A DNA stretch of 55,892 bases from Clostridiaceae bacterium UBA6085 (GCA_002428605.1 DIXH01000037.1:1-55892), one strand, 5' to 3'; positions 42,240 to 52,200 are shown, counted from the stretch's first letter. Notes: generated from the letters alone by a model not told the origin. Numbers and translations: made by a program.

Positions 42240-42539
42240 AGATACCGATTCTTAAAATCTGAAACCCTGGAGGCGATATCAAAATCCAAAAGGACAGTCA
42301 ATTCCGATGATGTGGTCCAGGCCTATAATTCAGAGGTGAACGGGGTCACAATGCTCCTGTTTATAAGAAAAAACAAGGATGACAGGATTTCAAAGGAGTT
42401 TTATTTCCTCGGAACAATGAAGGCAATCGGAACACCAGAGGAATTCACCATGCCTGGCACCAATGTTACAGCGGTCAAGCTGTACTATTCGCTGCACACT
42501 CCGGTCAGGGGAGATATTTACGACTTTATCACCAGGTAA
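42240..42539 (+). pseudogene. Truncated C-terminus of a DUF3427 helicase
   Basis: Open frame of 99 codons with no start, stopped upstream by TGA 42237. Its sequence (SEVNGVTMLLFIRKNKDDRI, then KEFYFLGTMKAIGTPEEFTM and a terminal LHTPVRGDIYDFI) matches the end of the DUF3427 domain found at the C-terminus of large DEAD/DEAH helicases, normally around 1000 aa. Codon use is host-like. The body of the helicase is missing, so the gene was cut when the island arrived or by a later deletion. No N-terminal half is seen on the island's left side. Confidence 0.75.
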
Positions 42540-42599
42540 ATGGTGAATAATATGATTTGTCCTCCGCATAATGAAGTAAAGAAATGCAGGAGGGTTATC

Positions 42600-42905
42600 A
42601 TGAGTGAAAAATCTTTGTTCAGCGGCGGAAGGTATGCAACAAGAGGAGTGATGTCAGGACTATGTCCCGGACTTCAGTTCTATCTTTGGAATCTGATTGA
42701 CAGGATGGAGATCGAGAAGGATTACCTCCAGGTATTTGTCATTGAATCCTTTGGAAGGGACTGGCTCAAGGTGGTACACAGGCAGGAGGTTCCTCATTAT
42801 GAGAAGGAACACCTTATCAAGGTTGATGGTGAAAACAAGGACGGCAAGATATTTGTCATAGACTCAGTAGACTATTCAACCATGCTTTATGCTGAAGAGT
42901 ACTGA
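42600..42905 (+). CDS. DUF960-family protein
   Basis: Protein of about 101 aa. Family features: GRYATRGVMSGLCPGLQFYL near the start, WNLIDRMEIEKDYLQVFVIE in the middle and VIDSVDYSTMLYAEEY at the end. ATG 42600 follows GGAGG at 42589-42593; the frame is open upstream to 42540 but that part belongs to the leader. Function unknown; DUF960 proteins are small cytoplasmic proteins of Firmicutes. The DUF1801 gene follows after eight bases, so the two are likely co-transcribed. Confidence 0.85.
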   Translation: MSEKSLFSGGRYATRGVMSGLCPGLQFYLWNLIDRMEIEKDYLQVFVIESFGRDWLKVVHRQEVPHYEKEHLIKVDGENKDGKIFVIDSVDYSTMLYAEEY

Positions 42906-42913
42906 GGTGGAAT

Positions 42914-43252
42914 ATGGATCCGATCAATGAATACATGGAGAGGTTCGATGGTGAAAAGCGAGAGTGGCTTCATACCTTTGTAGGCTACATGAGAGAAAAC
43001 CATCCTGATATTCCAGGAAGGATATCCTATCAGATGCCTATGTTCAAGTTCAAAGGGATGTATGTTGCATTTTCGGCAGCAAGTGACCACTTTACCTTCC
43101 ATACTCTTGATTTCGATATGATCGAGGAGCTGAAGGGATTGCTGCCAGGAGCCAGGTTCGGCAAGGGTTCGGCAAAGGTCCCCTATAAAGAGAAGGCTGC
43201 CGTCTCGATACTGTTCAGCGCGATCGAAAAGATAATCTCAAGGTATGGATGA
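42914..43252 (+). CDS. DUF1801-family (YdhG-like) protein
   Basis: Protein of 112 aa of the DUF1801 type, whose best known member in Bacillus is a frataxin-like iron chaperone. Features: MDPINEYMERFDGEKREWLH at the start, RISYQMPMFKFKGMYVAFSA in the middle with the conserved Tyr-Gln-Met-Pro, and GKGSAKVPYKEKAAVSI near the end. A weak AGGTGGAAT ribosome-binding site. Probably co-transcribed with the DUF960 gene. An iron or heme-related role is only suggested by the family. Confidence 0.85.
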   Translation: MDPINEYMERFDGEKREWLHTFVGYMRENHPDIPGRISYQMPMFKFKGMYVAFSAASDHFTFHTLDFDMIEELKGLLPGARFGKGSAKVPYKEKAAVSILFSAIEKIISRYG

Positions 43253-43267
43253 ATAATTGAAAAGTAA

Positions 43268-43290
43268 AATACCAGCCGGCGGCTGGTATT
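43268..43290. terminator. Bidirectional intrinsic terminator
   Basis: AATACCAGCC-GGC-GGCTGGTATT, ten perfect base pairs, followed by TCTCTTT; between the DUF1801 gene and the opposite-strand MBL gene. Confidence 0.85.
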
Positions 43291-43300
43291 TCTCTTTGTA

Positions 43301-44284
43301 CTAAAGTACTTGCCTGTATTTCTTCTTTCCATTTTCCTCATATTCTTCAATGAGGCCCTTCTGGATCAGATTGTCTATATGAGCACCGGCTTCACCAACG
43401 GCAAACCACTTCTGTGTCAACGGGAATTCAGTCCAATCCTTAGCCCGTATCGACCAGCTCATCCTCGATGCAATCTCATAGGTTGTCATTCCGGGCTCTG
43501 TTTTTATTATTTCTAAGGCTTCATCAAGACGAAGCATATGGTGCTCCTTAAGCTCTGTTATCCTGTCACGGACATCCCCCATAGGATTCCTGTGCGCTGA
43601 AAGGGTTGTGGTCACATGGAGCTTGTATATCTTGTCGAGACTTTTCAGGTAGTCTCCAAGTGAGTCAGGGAGCTCAGGCCACCTTGTTATGTTCGGTGAT
43701 ATGTCGAAAATGATATGGTCGCCGGCAATCAGAAGGCCGTGTGCTTCATCGTATAGGACCATGTGTCCCGGTGTATGCCCTGGTGTAGATATGGCAACCA
43801 TACTGTAACCGGCTATCCTGAATATGGATCCTTCCTCAATGGTTTCGATTTTGAGATCCTGGGGAGGCAGGTAATTCTTGAAGGGATTGGTCTGTCTGTT
43901 CTCGACTATCTCTTCTTTGCTGAAGCCATATAACAGGGATTGCTCCTCGATCTCCTTCCATCTCAAAGTGCTTCTGAACCTGTCCAGTACAAGGAGGTCG
44001 GTAGATGAGATGAATATCCTGTTCTTCTCAGTCTTAAGTCTCCCGATGAGGCCAGTGTGGTCAGAATGTACGTGAGTCAGGAATATGTCCAGGTCATCAA
44101 GACTGACACCTAAAGCGTTGATTCCATCGATTAGCGCTTCATGGCATGCATCTATGTTGAAGCCGGTATCGATCAGAAGGCTGCGCTCAGCACCCTTTAT
44201 AAGATACGAATTAAGGTTTTTAAGCGGATTTCCCGGAAGGGGGACCCTTATCAGATAAATGTCTTTCATTACCTCGTGTGGCAT
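43301..44284 (-). CDS. MBL-fold metallo-hydrolase with C-terminal winged helix
   Basis: Metallo-beta-lactamase-fold hydrolase of 327 aa. The metal motif is FLTHVHSDHTGLIGRL (residues about 87-102), with further ligands in ISTPGHTPGHMVLY, LIAGDHIIFDISPN and TLSAHRNP. The last 90 residues (MTTYEIASRMSWSIRAKDW, then AHIDNLIQKGLIEEYEENGK) form the winged-helix segment common in LACTB2-like and glyoxalase-II-like members. ATG 44284 has AGGAGG seven bases ahead. Substrate unknown; thioesters or phosphodiesters are usual for the family. Confidence 0.9.
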   Translation of the reverse strand: MPHEVMKDIYLIRVPLPGNPLKNLNSYLIKGAERSLLIDTGFNIDACHEALIDGINALGVSLDDLDIFLTHVHSDHTGLIGRLKTEKNRIFISSTDLLVLDRFRSTLRWKEIEEQSLLYGFSKEEIVENRQTNPFKNYLPPQDLKIETIEEGSIFRIAGYSMVAISTPGHTPGHMVLYDEAHGLLIAGDHIIFDISPNITRWPELPDSLGDYLKSLDKIYKLHVTTTLSAHRNPMGDVRDRITELKEHHMLRLDEALEIIKTEPGMTTYEIASRMSWSIRAKDWTEFPLTQKWFAVGEAGAHIDNLIQKGLIEEYEENGKKKYRQVL

Positions 44285-44543
44285 ATCTATACCTCCTTGG
44301 CATATTAGTTCGATTATACTTCCGGATGAGGCTTATTGCAACTTGAGAAGAACCATTCCAATCTCTTCACACAGGTTAGTTTTTTGTAAACAGAGTGTAA
44401 CATCATCAAATATCCTGAATATAGAATATATAATATATTTAAGGTGAATAATGTATCCTTGAATTAGTGATGAAAAATCTCGGAGAATTGGGTTCACTGA
44501 TTGGATATTGGATTTAGAGGTTTGAATTAGAGGGGGAATAGCT

Positions 44544-45662
44544 TTGGAAATGAACAATAAGCCAAAATTTGCAGTTCTTGGGGCTGGACACGGTGGCACC
44601 GCGATGGCGGGACATCTTTCATTGCTGGGTATTGATGTCAGTCTGTACAATAGGGGAGCTGACAGGATAAGGGCAATTCAGGACAATGGGGGTCTTGAGA
44701 TCGTAAGCAATACCGATACTGTCCCTCATGGGCACGCAAAATTGGATATAGTCACATCTGACATGAAGGAAGCCATTCTTGGCAAGGACATACTGATGGT
44801 AGTAGTGCCTGCGACGGGTCATGCCTTTATGGCAGAACATATGGCACCGCACCTTGTCGACGGACAGATTATAGTCCTCAATCCGGGCAGGACAGGCGGA
44901 GCACTCGAGGTACTCAATATCATAAGGAAGCTTGGCTGCACTGCAGATGTTACAGTATGCGAGGCACAGACGCTGCTGTATGCTTCAAGGGCAATAAATC
45001 CTGCCCAGACACAGATATTCAGGGTAAAGAACAGTGTACCGGTAGCGGCGATACCTGCACACAGGACACCTGAGGTCGTTAAGAAGCTTAGGGCGGCTCT
45101 CCCTCAGTTCATACCGGGAGATAATGTCATGAAGACAAGCCTTGATAACATCGGAGCCATATTCCATCCGGCAGTTACTCTGCTGAACGCGGCCAGGATC
45201 GAAAGCACGAACGGAGATTTTGACTACTACACTGAGGGTATAACAGCGTCGGTAGCCCTGATCCTTGACAAGATGGACCAGGAAAGGGTCAATGTTGCCG
45301 AATCCCTTGGCTTCAGGGCAATGACAGCCAGAGAGTGGCTGTACATTGCTTATGATGCGGCGGGAAGGACACTGTTCGAGGCCATGAGGAACAACAGGGG
45401 CTATGACGGGATCAAGGCGCCAAAGACGGTCTATACAAGGTATATAACAGAAGACATCCCGATGAGCCTTGTACCGATTGCAGAGCTTGGAAAGCTCGGA
45501 GGAGTAGAGACTCCGACCATTGATTCAATCATCCTTCTTGGCTCGCTCCTTCACGAGACTGATTACAGGGCCCAGGGAAGAAATGTAGATACAATGGGAC
45601 TATCCAACATGTCGCTGAAGGACATAAGAAACTTCATAATAAACGGCGATCTGCCGAAATAA
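44544..45662 (+). CDS. Octopine/nopaline dehydrogenase-family protein
   Basis: NAD(P)-dependent dehydrogenase of about 370 aa. The Rossmann motif is KFAVLGAGHGGTAMAGHLS (residues about 6-24). The C-terminal octopine-dehydrogenase domain has NIGAIFHPAVTLLNAARIES with the conserved His, and YYTEGITASVALILDKMDQE. Such enzymes reductively condense an amino acid with a keto acid, giving opines, or act on related substrates. The start is TTG 44544, with AGGGGG eight bases ahead, or ATG 44550. It is monocistronic and ends at a strong terminator. The true substrate cannot be inferred. Confidence 0.88.
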   Translation: MEMNNKPKFAVLGAGHGGTAMAGHLSLLGIDVSLYNRGADRIRAIQDNGGLEIVSNTDTVPHGHAKLDIVTSDMKEAILGKDILMVVVPATGHAFMAEHMAPHLVDGQIIVLNPGRTGGALEVLNIIRKLGCTADVTVCEAQTLLYASRAINPAQTQIFRVKNSVPVAAIPAHRTPEVVKKLRAALPQFIPGDNVMKTSLDNIGAIFHPAVTLLNAARIESTNGDFDYYTEGITASVALILDKMDQERVNVAESLGFRAMTAREWLYIAYDAAGRTLFEAMRNNRGYDGIKAPKTVYTRYITEDIPMSLVPIAELGKLGGVETPTIDSIILLGSLLHETDYRAQGRNVDTMGLSNMSLKDIRNFIINGDLPK

Positions 45663-45667
45663 GAAGC

Positions 45668-45691
45668 AGCCCCGGATTTCCGGGGCTGTTC
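45668..45691 (+). terminator. Intrinsic terminator
   Basis: CAGCCCCGGA-TT-TCCGGGGCTG, ten base pairs, then TTCAC, five bases after the octopine-dehydrogenase-like stop. The trailing T-run is short. Confidence 0.75.
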
Positions 45692-45750
45692 ACATATGGA
45701 TCGAAATATAGGGATGGAATGGGAAATAATATAGGATCTATATATTCAAC

Positions 45751-46464
45751 TCATTCGGATAGGTCCGCTATGAATAAATCCTCAACACTCCTCATGATGA
45801 TGTCTCTTGTCAAATTCACCCAGCTAGCGCATGAGTCAAGGAGTATGGAATCACCTGTAATGATGTTCGCCTTTCCTTCGATCGCCTTGTCAGTGTCATC
45901 CGCAAGTATGACCTCAACCGGAAGATGGCAGGATGAAGAGGTCTCTATGATCCTATCTCTGAGCCTGCCTGAGTTGGAGACAGGGGCATCAAGATAGATC
46001 CTTGCTGATGAAGCACCTGTTATTTCAAGTGACTGAAGAAGAAGGCCTATGGCTATGTCTGTCTGAGGTATGAGATGGTAGGTACCCCTGAGACCGGCCA
46101 GGTCCCTTATAACCCCATCTCCGCATAATATCAGAAGGCTTCCTGACAGTGCGGTCTCGAGGGTGATTATGATGTTGAAGCCGTCAACAAGGACTTCTCT
46201 GCCCCTGATTTCATCCGGAGTTATAAGCTTTTTAAGCCTTTTCTTCAGGTCATTGGTTGAGGATACGCTTCTCTTCATGGCATTCCTCTGCCTTGCGGTA
46301 AGGCTGTGGTGATTCCCTGTGAAGGTCGCGGCTGTATCCATGGAGTAGCCTCTGTCGAGAAGCCACTTCAGTTCTTCCCTGGCGGTCTTCAGGCGCAAAA
46401 GGGCGGAACCGGTGAAATCATCACGGTCCGCCCTGTCAAAGCCTCTTTTTGGTTTGATTTCCAT
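45751..46464 (-). CDS. DUF434-domain protein
   Basis: Protein of about 237 aa. The N-terminal DUF434 segment is REELKWLLDRGYSMDTAATF followed by SLTARQRNAMKRSV (residues about 29-75). The C-terminal domain has REVLVDGFNIIITLETALSG and acidic residues (DGVIRD, DAPVSNSG, DDTDKAI) in an arrangement like PIN-type or other Rossmannoid nucleases. The family is uncharacterised. It lies directly after citrate synthase on the same strand; GTG 46473 overlaps the citrate synthase stop, but ATG 46464 is better spaced from the AGGAG, so coupled expression is likely. Confidence 0.8.
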   Translation of the reverse strand: MEIKPKRGFDRADRDDFTGSALLRLKTAREELKWLLDRGYSMDTAATFTGNHHSLTARQRNAMKRSVSSTNDLKKRLKKLITPDEIRGREVLVDGFNIIITLETALSGSLLILCGDGVIRDLAGLRGTYHLIPQTDIAIGLLLQSLEITGASSARIYLDAPVSNSGRLRDRIIETSSSCHLPVEVILADDTDKAIEGKANIITGDSILLDSCASWVNLTRDIIMRSVEDLFIADLSE

Positions 46465-46469
46465 CAGAA

Positions 46470-47849
46470 TCACTCTCCTGAAGGTATCATCCTGTCGTCA
46501 ATCGGTGTATATGATCTTAGTTCGCTGAGATTGACATAAGCCGGTCTCATTATCTTGTCGTCGAGTATCTGTTCAAGCCTGTGGGCACTCCAGCCGGCGA
46601 TCCTTGATACAGCGAATATCGGTGTGAAAAGGTCCCTTGGGATTCCAAGCATATCGAATACGAAGCCTGAGTACATGTCTACATTGGCAGAAGGCGCGTA
46701 GTCCTTGTTGGTCTTCTCCTGGATAAGCTTGCTTGATATCCTCTCGACATCGGCGATAAGGTTGTATTCCCTGTCCAGACACTTATGCCTTGATAGCTCC
46801 TGTGCCTTCTTCTTAAGAAGTACTGTTCTCGGGTCAGACAGCGTATATACTGCATGTCCCATACCGTATATGAGTCCTTTGCCGTCGAAGGCCTTCTTGT
46901 CCAGTATCTTTGACAGGTAATCCTTAAGCTCTGCCTCATTCTCCCAGTTGCTGACATTCTTCTTGATCTCTTCAAACATTGAGGCGACCATCAGGTTAGC
47001 TCCGCCGTGCTTAGGTCCCTTGAGGGCTCCGATAGCAGTAGCCATTGCTGAATAGGTATCAGTTCCTGAGGATGATACTACATGAGTCGCGAAGGAGGAG
47101 TTGTTACCACCGCCGTGCTCAGCATGCACGACCATGAGCAGGTCAAGCATCTCCACTTCTTCCCTGGTGTAGTTGGAGTCAGTCCTTATCATGTGAAGCA
47201 TGTTCTCTGCAGTCCCCACACCAACCTTTGGGGTATGGAGAACAAGGCTCTCATTGTCAAAGTAATGTCTCTTGGCCTGATATGCATAGGCAGCGATGAG
47301 CGGTGTCTTGGCAATCAGGTTGATCGACTGGGCAAGCACGTTCCTTACTGAAGTGTCATCTGGGTTCTCATCATAGGAGTATAGGGTAAGAATCGTCCTC
47401 TGAAGCTTGTTCATTATGTTCTTCGATGGTATCTTCAGGATCACGTCTTCCTTGTAGGAGTGAGGAAGCTCCCTGCATGCATCAAGCAGATCGTTGAAAT
47501 CAGCAAGCTGTTCCCTTGTCGGAAGCTCTCCGAAAAGCAGAAGATAAACTACCTCCTCGAATCCCATCCTGCCGTCGCTCTGGAATCCGGTGACAATTTC
47601 GCTCATATCGACACCCCTGTAGTAGAGGTTGCCTTCTATGGGGATCTTCGCTCCATCAGTCTGGTCATAACCAATTACAGAACCTACTCTGGTAATACCT
47701 ACAAGCACTCCTGTACCGTTCTGATTCCTAAGCCCTCGCTTGACGTTATACCTGTTGTAGAGCTCCGGAGAGATATAGCTGTTGCTTTGAACGACTTTTG
47801 CAAGTTCGTCGAGCCTTTCTTCTATTATGCTGTTGCTTCTGATTACCAT
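46470..47849 (-). CDS. Citrate synthase
   Basis: Citrate (or 2-methylcitrate) synthase of 459 aa, joining acetyl-CoA and oxaloacetate. Active-site motifs: VVHAEHGGGNNSSFATHVV (residues about 242-260), GALKGPKHGGAN with the oxaloacetate-binding His (about 277), YGMGHAVYTLSDPR with the acid/base His (about 330), and PSANVDMYSGF with the catalytic Asp (about 392). Length and the long N-terminal region match the type found in clostridia. AGGAGG precedes ATG 47849 by five bases. No other TCA-cycle gene is nearby, so it may serve glutamate synthesis. A promoter and a foldable leader lie upstream. Confidence 0.93.
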   Translation of the reverse strand: MVIRSNSIIEERLDELAKVVQSNSYISPELYNRYNVKRGLRNQNGTGVLVGITRVGSVIGYDQTDGAKIPIEGNLYYRGVDMSEIVTGFQSDGRMGFEEVVYLLLFGELPTREQLADFNDLLDACRELPHSYKEDVILKIPSKNIMNKLQRTILTLYSYDENPDDTSVRNVLAQSINLIAKTPLIAAYAYQAKRHYFDNESLVLHTPKVGVGTAENMLHMIRTDSNYTREEVEMLDLLMVVHAEHGGGNNSSFATHVVSSSGTDTYSAMATAIGALKGPKHGGANLMVASMFEEIKKNVSNWENEAELKDYLSKILDKKAFDGKGLIYGMGHAVYTLSDPRTVLLKKKAQELSRHKCLDREYNLIADVERISSKLIQEKTNKDYAPSANVDMYSGFVFDMLGIPRDLFTPIFAVSRIAGWSAHRLEQILDDKIMRPAYVNLSELRSYTPIDDRMIPSGE

Positions 47850-47866
47850 GTGTTCCTCCTTTTCCC

Positions 47867-47913
47867 GCAGTGCATAACGATTTCCGTTGATGTCCCTTCA
47901 CTGTGGGTTATGC
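47867..47913 (-). promoter_or_regulatory. Foldable leader of the citrate synthase mRNA
   Basis: Two crossing sets of complementary segments: GCATAAC (47872-47878) with GTTATGC (47907-47913), and CAGTG (47867-47871) with CACTG (47899-47903). Crossing order means a pseudoknot or two alternative helices just ahead of the ribosome-binding site. Seen by eye only. Confidence 0.35.
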
Positions 47914-47968
47914 GTTTGTATGTAAATCTGACGGATTTGTTTTTGGAAATTGCAAAATATTATTCTCT

Positions 47969-47997
47969 ATTCTATATCAATTGAAACGCATATGCAA
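47969..47997 (-). promoter_or_regulatory. Promoter of citrate synthase
   Basis: On the minus strand TTGCAT (47997-47992), a 17-base spacer and TAGAAT (47974-47969), about 120 bases ahead of the start codon. Transcription would include the leader at 47867-47913. Confidence 0.6.
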
Positions 47998-48027
47998 TAC
48001 GAATATTGATTGACATAAAATATTAAT

Positions 48028-48051
48028 TGTACGTTAATTATAAAACGTACA
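48028..48051. promoter_or_regulatory. Operator-like palindrome before the quinone oxidoreductase gene
   Basis: TGTACGTT-N8-AACGTACA, eight perfect base pairs, downstream of a consensus TTGACA at 48010-48015 and upstream of a TATAAT at 48090-48095. If TTGACA pairs with the TTAATT at 48034, the repeat covers that -10 region. It probably binds a dimeric repressor; the regulator gene is not adjacent. Confidence 0.55.
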
Positions 48052-48154
48052 GTTTGGTCCTGTCAGATGAAACCGTGTTGTTTTTGATGTATAATAGTGA
48101 TGCGAATTAATTACGAAAAGAATTATCAGAATAATCTGACTTGGAGGTGCTTAT

Positions 48155-49150
48155 ATGAAAGCGATAGTGATGACTGGGTTCGGAGGACCGGAGGTGTTTG
48201 CGCAGGCTGAGGTCCCTTATCCGGAGCTCAGACCGGGCCATGTGATAGTAAGGGTTGCTGCAAGCAGCCTTAATCCTCTTGAGATAAAGATAAGGTCGGG
48301 AATAGCTGCAGGAAGCTGTCCTCCGATGCCTGCGGTCCTCAACATGGATTTCTCGGGTACCATAGCAGAAGTTGGAAGCGACGTCACGAAATTCAAGCCT
48401 GGGGATGAAGTGTTCGGAATCGGCGGCGGAGTGGGAAAGATGCAGGGATCGCTTGCGGAATATGTTCTGGCTGATGCAGACCTCATTGCACTCAAGCCAA
48501 GGGGCATAAGCCATGAGACAGCAGCTCTATACCCTCTTGTCTCCATAACCGCCTGGGAGGCCCTTATGGAGGGATCTGCACTTGAAGGTGCGGCAAAGGT
48601 CCTTATCCATGGCGTAACAGGAGGAGTAGGCCATATCGCGGCACAGATGGCGAAAATGGCAGGTGCCAAGGTATACGGAACCGTAACATCAAGTGATAAG
48701 GTCAGCCTTGCGAAGGAATTCGGAGCTGATGAAGTCATTATTGTCGGGGCAGAGACCCCTGAAGATTATATGGAAAGATGTACTGGCGGACAGGGCTTCG
48801 ACCTTGTGTTTGATACAGTTGGAGGACAGAACCTTTCGAGCAGCTTCATAGCTGCCAGGATAAAGGGTACTGTAGTGACTACCAATGGAAGGGTATCTCT
48901 GGACCTTTCACCGATGCACCAGAAGGCTCTTACCCTTAAGGTCGTGTTCATGGCACTTCCGCTTGTTACCGGGAAGGGCAGGAAGGAGCAAGGTGAAATA
49001 CTTCATTTTGTATCAAAGCTCATCGAAGAGGGAAAGCTTATTATAAACAAGGATGAAAAGTCCTTCTACTTTGATGAGATCGGTGATGCTCACAAGTATT
49101 TCGAAGAAAGGAAGGCAAAAGGAAAGATATCGCTTGTTTCAAGGTTTTAG
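48155..49150 (+). CDS. NADPH:quinone oxidoreductase-like MDR protein
   Basis: Zinc-independent medium-chain dehydrogenase of the quinone-reductase/zeta-crystallin type, 331 aa. N-terminal MKAIVMTGFGGPEVFAQAEV and VAASSLNPLEIKIRSGIA; nucleotide-binding VLIHGVTGGVGHIAAQMAKM (residues about 150-169), with VYGTVTSSDKVSLAKEFGAD following, which favours NADPH. No catalytic zinc Cys. It has a TTGGAGG ribosome-binding site. The gene stands alone and has a clear palindromic operator upstream, as stress-induced reductases often do. Confidence 0.9.
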   Translation: MKAIVMTGFGGPEVFAQAEVPYPELRPGHVIVRVAASSLNPLEIKIRSGIAAGSCPPMPAVLNMDFSGTIAEVGSDVTKFKPGDEVFGIGGGVGKMQGSLAEYVLADADLIALKPRGISHETAALYPLVSITAWEALMEGSALEGAAKVLIHGVTGGVGHIAAQMAKMAGAKVYGTVTSSDKVSLAKEFGADEVIIVGAETPEDYMERCTGGQGFDLVFDTVGGQNLSSSFIAARIKGTVVTTNGRVSLDLSPMHQKALTLKVVFMALPLVTGKGRKEQGEILHFVSKLIEEGKLIINKDEKSFYFDEIGDAHKYFEERKAKGKISLVSRF

Positions 49151-49224
49151 TGCATCGGAATCGATATTTCCCTTGCGAAGGATAAGTCCGGAACAAGGCA
49201 ATAAATAGAATTGGAGGAATGAAC

Positions 49225-52200
49225 GTGAAGAAGCTTATTTCCATGTTCTCCGCCGCTCTGTTTGCATGCTCTGTATTCGCGCTTGATGTCAAGGCTGAGG
49301 TCGTCAATGTAGCTGATGTGGTCTACCCGGGGTCGATGGAAGTTATTCTTGAGCTTGCAGGAAGATATGACTCAGAGAGCGGGGATGGCGGAGCTGTTTT
49401 TACTGCATATGCTGATAAGGCGGAGAAGCTGTTTGTTGTGAACTCAGCCGAGAAGGCTTTAGACATTGTTGACCTTTCTGATGCAGGGGATGATCTCACT
49501 CTCGACAGGACCAAGAGGATAGAGTTTGATGGTGTGGACGGATTGGATCCGATCGGGGAAATAACCTCTGTTGTTGTGGATAAAAAGGAGTCCTTCGTTG
49601 CGGTGTCACTGGCGGCTGAAATACCACAGGACGATGGTTGGGTAGTGTTCCTTGACATGAAGGGGAATGTACTTAAGGTTATAGGAGCAGGACCAAAGCC
49701 TTCTATGATGGTGCTGACTCCGGACAACAACACTCTCCTCGTTGCAAACGAGGGGGAGCCTGACGATCTATACACAACCGATCCGGAAGGCTCGGTCACT
49801 GTAATTGATGTCAGGAGCGGAGTCAGGAAGGCTTCCGCTATCAATGTAGGATTTGAAGGTGTTCCTGTAGAGGAGACTGTAAGGAAGACTGATCCTACTG
49901 CCACATTCCCTGAGAGCTTCGAGCCTGAGCACATAACGGCAGCGAAGGACAGCAAAACGGCATATGTTTCACTACAGGAATCAAACGCTCTTGCAGTGCT
50001 TGACCTTATTGCCATGGAGTTCACCGGTGTCTTTGACATGGGTGTAAAAGACCATACACTTCCTGACAGCAGGCTTGACGCAAGTGACAAGGACAACATA
50101 AACATTGCGCAGTATCCTGTCCTTGGAATGTACATGCCTGATGATGTGGAACTGGTCACGGTAAAGGGGAAGGAATATCTTATTACTGCCAACGAAGGGG
50201 CGTGGCAGAATTACAGCAAATGGAACGATACGATAACCATCAATGAGATCAAGGCAGAGGGACTCCTGGGTCTTGATGCCTCGAAATACGGAGGTTTAGG
50301 ACAGGCAGCGATAGAAGCGATGGTAGCTGCTTCTGAATTCGAGAATGGTCTTGGAAGAATGGTGGTATCCAGGCTTGAAGGTATGGGCGAGGATGGGAAA
50401 TACGATGCCTTATACAGCTTTGGAGGAAGGTCGTTCTCCATTGTAGACGCAAAGAGCATGGAACTCGTCTATGACAGCGGAGACGAGCTTGAAGAGATAA
50501 CAGCAAAATCACCATACAAGTACTTCAATGCCTCATCTGAAGATGCAGCAAGGGATGCAAGGTCCGTATCAAACGGCCCGGCACCTCAGGCCATAGCAAC
50601 AGGAGTAATAAACAACTCAACCTATGCATTCATAGGGCTCGGAGAGGTCGGTGGAGTTGCTGCATACAGTCTTGATGACATAACTGACCCTGAATTCGTG
50701 TCATATTCGGCATCAAGGGATTTTGCAGGGAACGCGGACTCAGGTCCTGCGGATATCATCTTCGTGGATGCTGATAAGTCACCTACTGGTGAAGCGCTTC
50801 TGGCTGTAGCCTGTGAAGCTTCAGGTACCGTAGCGCTTTATGAGGTAAGGGAAAGAAAGGAAAAGATGATTACGATCCTCCATACCAACGACCAGCATGC
50901 AAGGGTAGCGCCTGGTGACGGTCTTGGGATGGCAAGGGTGGCAGCCCTGAAGGATGAGTTTGCCGGCTACGGCAATGGGGTACTCCTTCTGGATGTCGGC
51001 GATGTACTTCACGGGACCACATTTGCGACCCTTGAGAAAGGCGAAAGCGTAGTCAGGGTTATGAATGAGGTCGGGTATGACGTAATGACACCGGGAAACC
51101 ACGACTTCAACTACGGCAAGGACAGGTTGCTTGAGCTCGCTGAAATGGCCAGCTTTGACATAATATCCTCCAACATTGCCTATGAGGACGGGACAGGGTT
51201 CCTTAAGCCATACGTGATCAAGGAGGTCGATGGAATCAAGGTTGCGATCTTCGGGCTGACAACCCCTGAGACCTACTACAAGACTCTTCCAAGCAATGTC
51301 GCCGGACTCACAATTAACGATCCGGTGACGACAGCGAAGATGATGATGGCAATGCTGGAACCTATAAGCGATATCCAGATAGCTCTTGCGCATCTGGGTA
51401 CGGACCTGTCGACTTTAGAGGATGAAAGGTCAACCGCCATAGCAATGGAGGTTGATGGGATCGACCTCATACTTGACGGGCACAGCCATAGTGTCTTTGA
51501 AAGTGGAATGGTAGTCAACGGGACGATGATTGCAAGCGCAGGTGAGTACAACAAGAATGTCGGAGTTGTAAATCTTCTGGCAGGCAAGAAGAGCATAAAT
51601 GTCCTGGAACCTGTACTCGTCAATGTAGCAGCATCTACTGCCATAATGGGAGACAGCAAAGTAACCTCCATAATTTCTGAGATCAATGCCGGACAGGCTG
51701 AGATATTGAAGGAAGTGGTGGGTTCAACGAGCGTTGTCCTTGACGGTGTCAGAGATAATGTAAGAGCCATGGAGACGAACCTTGGAAATCTCATAGCAGA
51801 TGCCATGCTTGAGAAGACGGGGGCGGAAATAGCCTTCATGAACGGCGGAGGTATAAGGTCATCGATAGACATCGGAGATATAACCCTTGGTGAGGTTATT
51901 ACAGTGCTTCCTTTCGGTAACTATGTTGAAACAAGGAAATACACAGGAAGCATAATTAAGGCGGCTCTTGAACAAAGCGTTAAGTTCCTGCCGTCAAAGG
52001 CCGGTTCGTTCCTTCAGGTTGGAGGGATCACCTTCGATGCTGATACATCAAAGGCAGTTGGTTCAAGGGTCTCAAACATCATGGTTGCAGGTGAGCCGAT
52101 CGACGAGGCAAAGGAATACACTGTAGCCCTTAACAATTTCCTCGGCGCAGGTGGTGATGGCTACACTATGCTGGCAGGATCACCGATACTTATAGAGTAT

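Noticed and set aside
24176..42600. Prophage or transposon carrying the defense genes
   Set aside because: No integrase, transposase, phage structural gene, terminal inverted repeat or target duplication is visible on either side.
44285..44543. Clear promoter for the octopine-dehydrogenase-like gene
   Set aside because: A TATAAT occurs at 44429-44434, but no -35 box stands at proper distance, so I do not call it.
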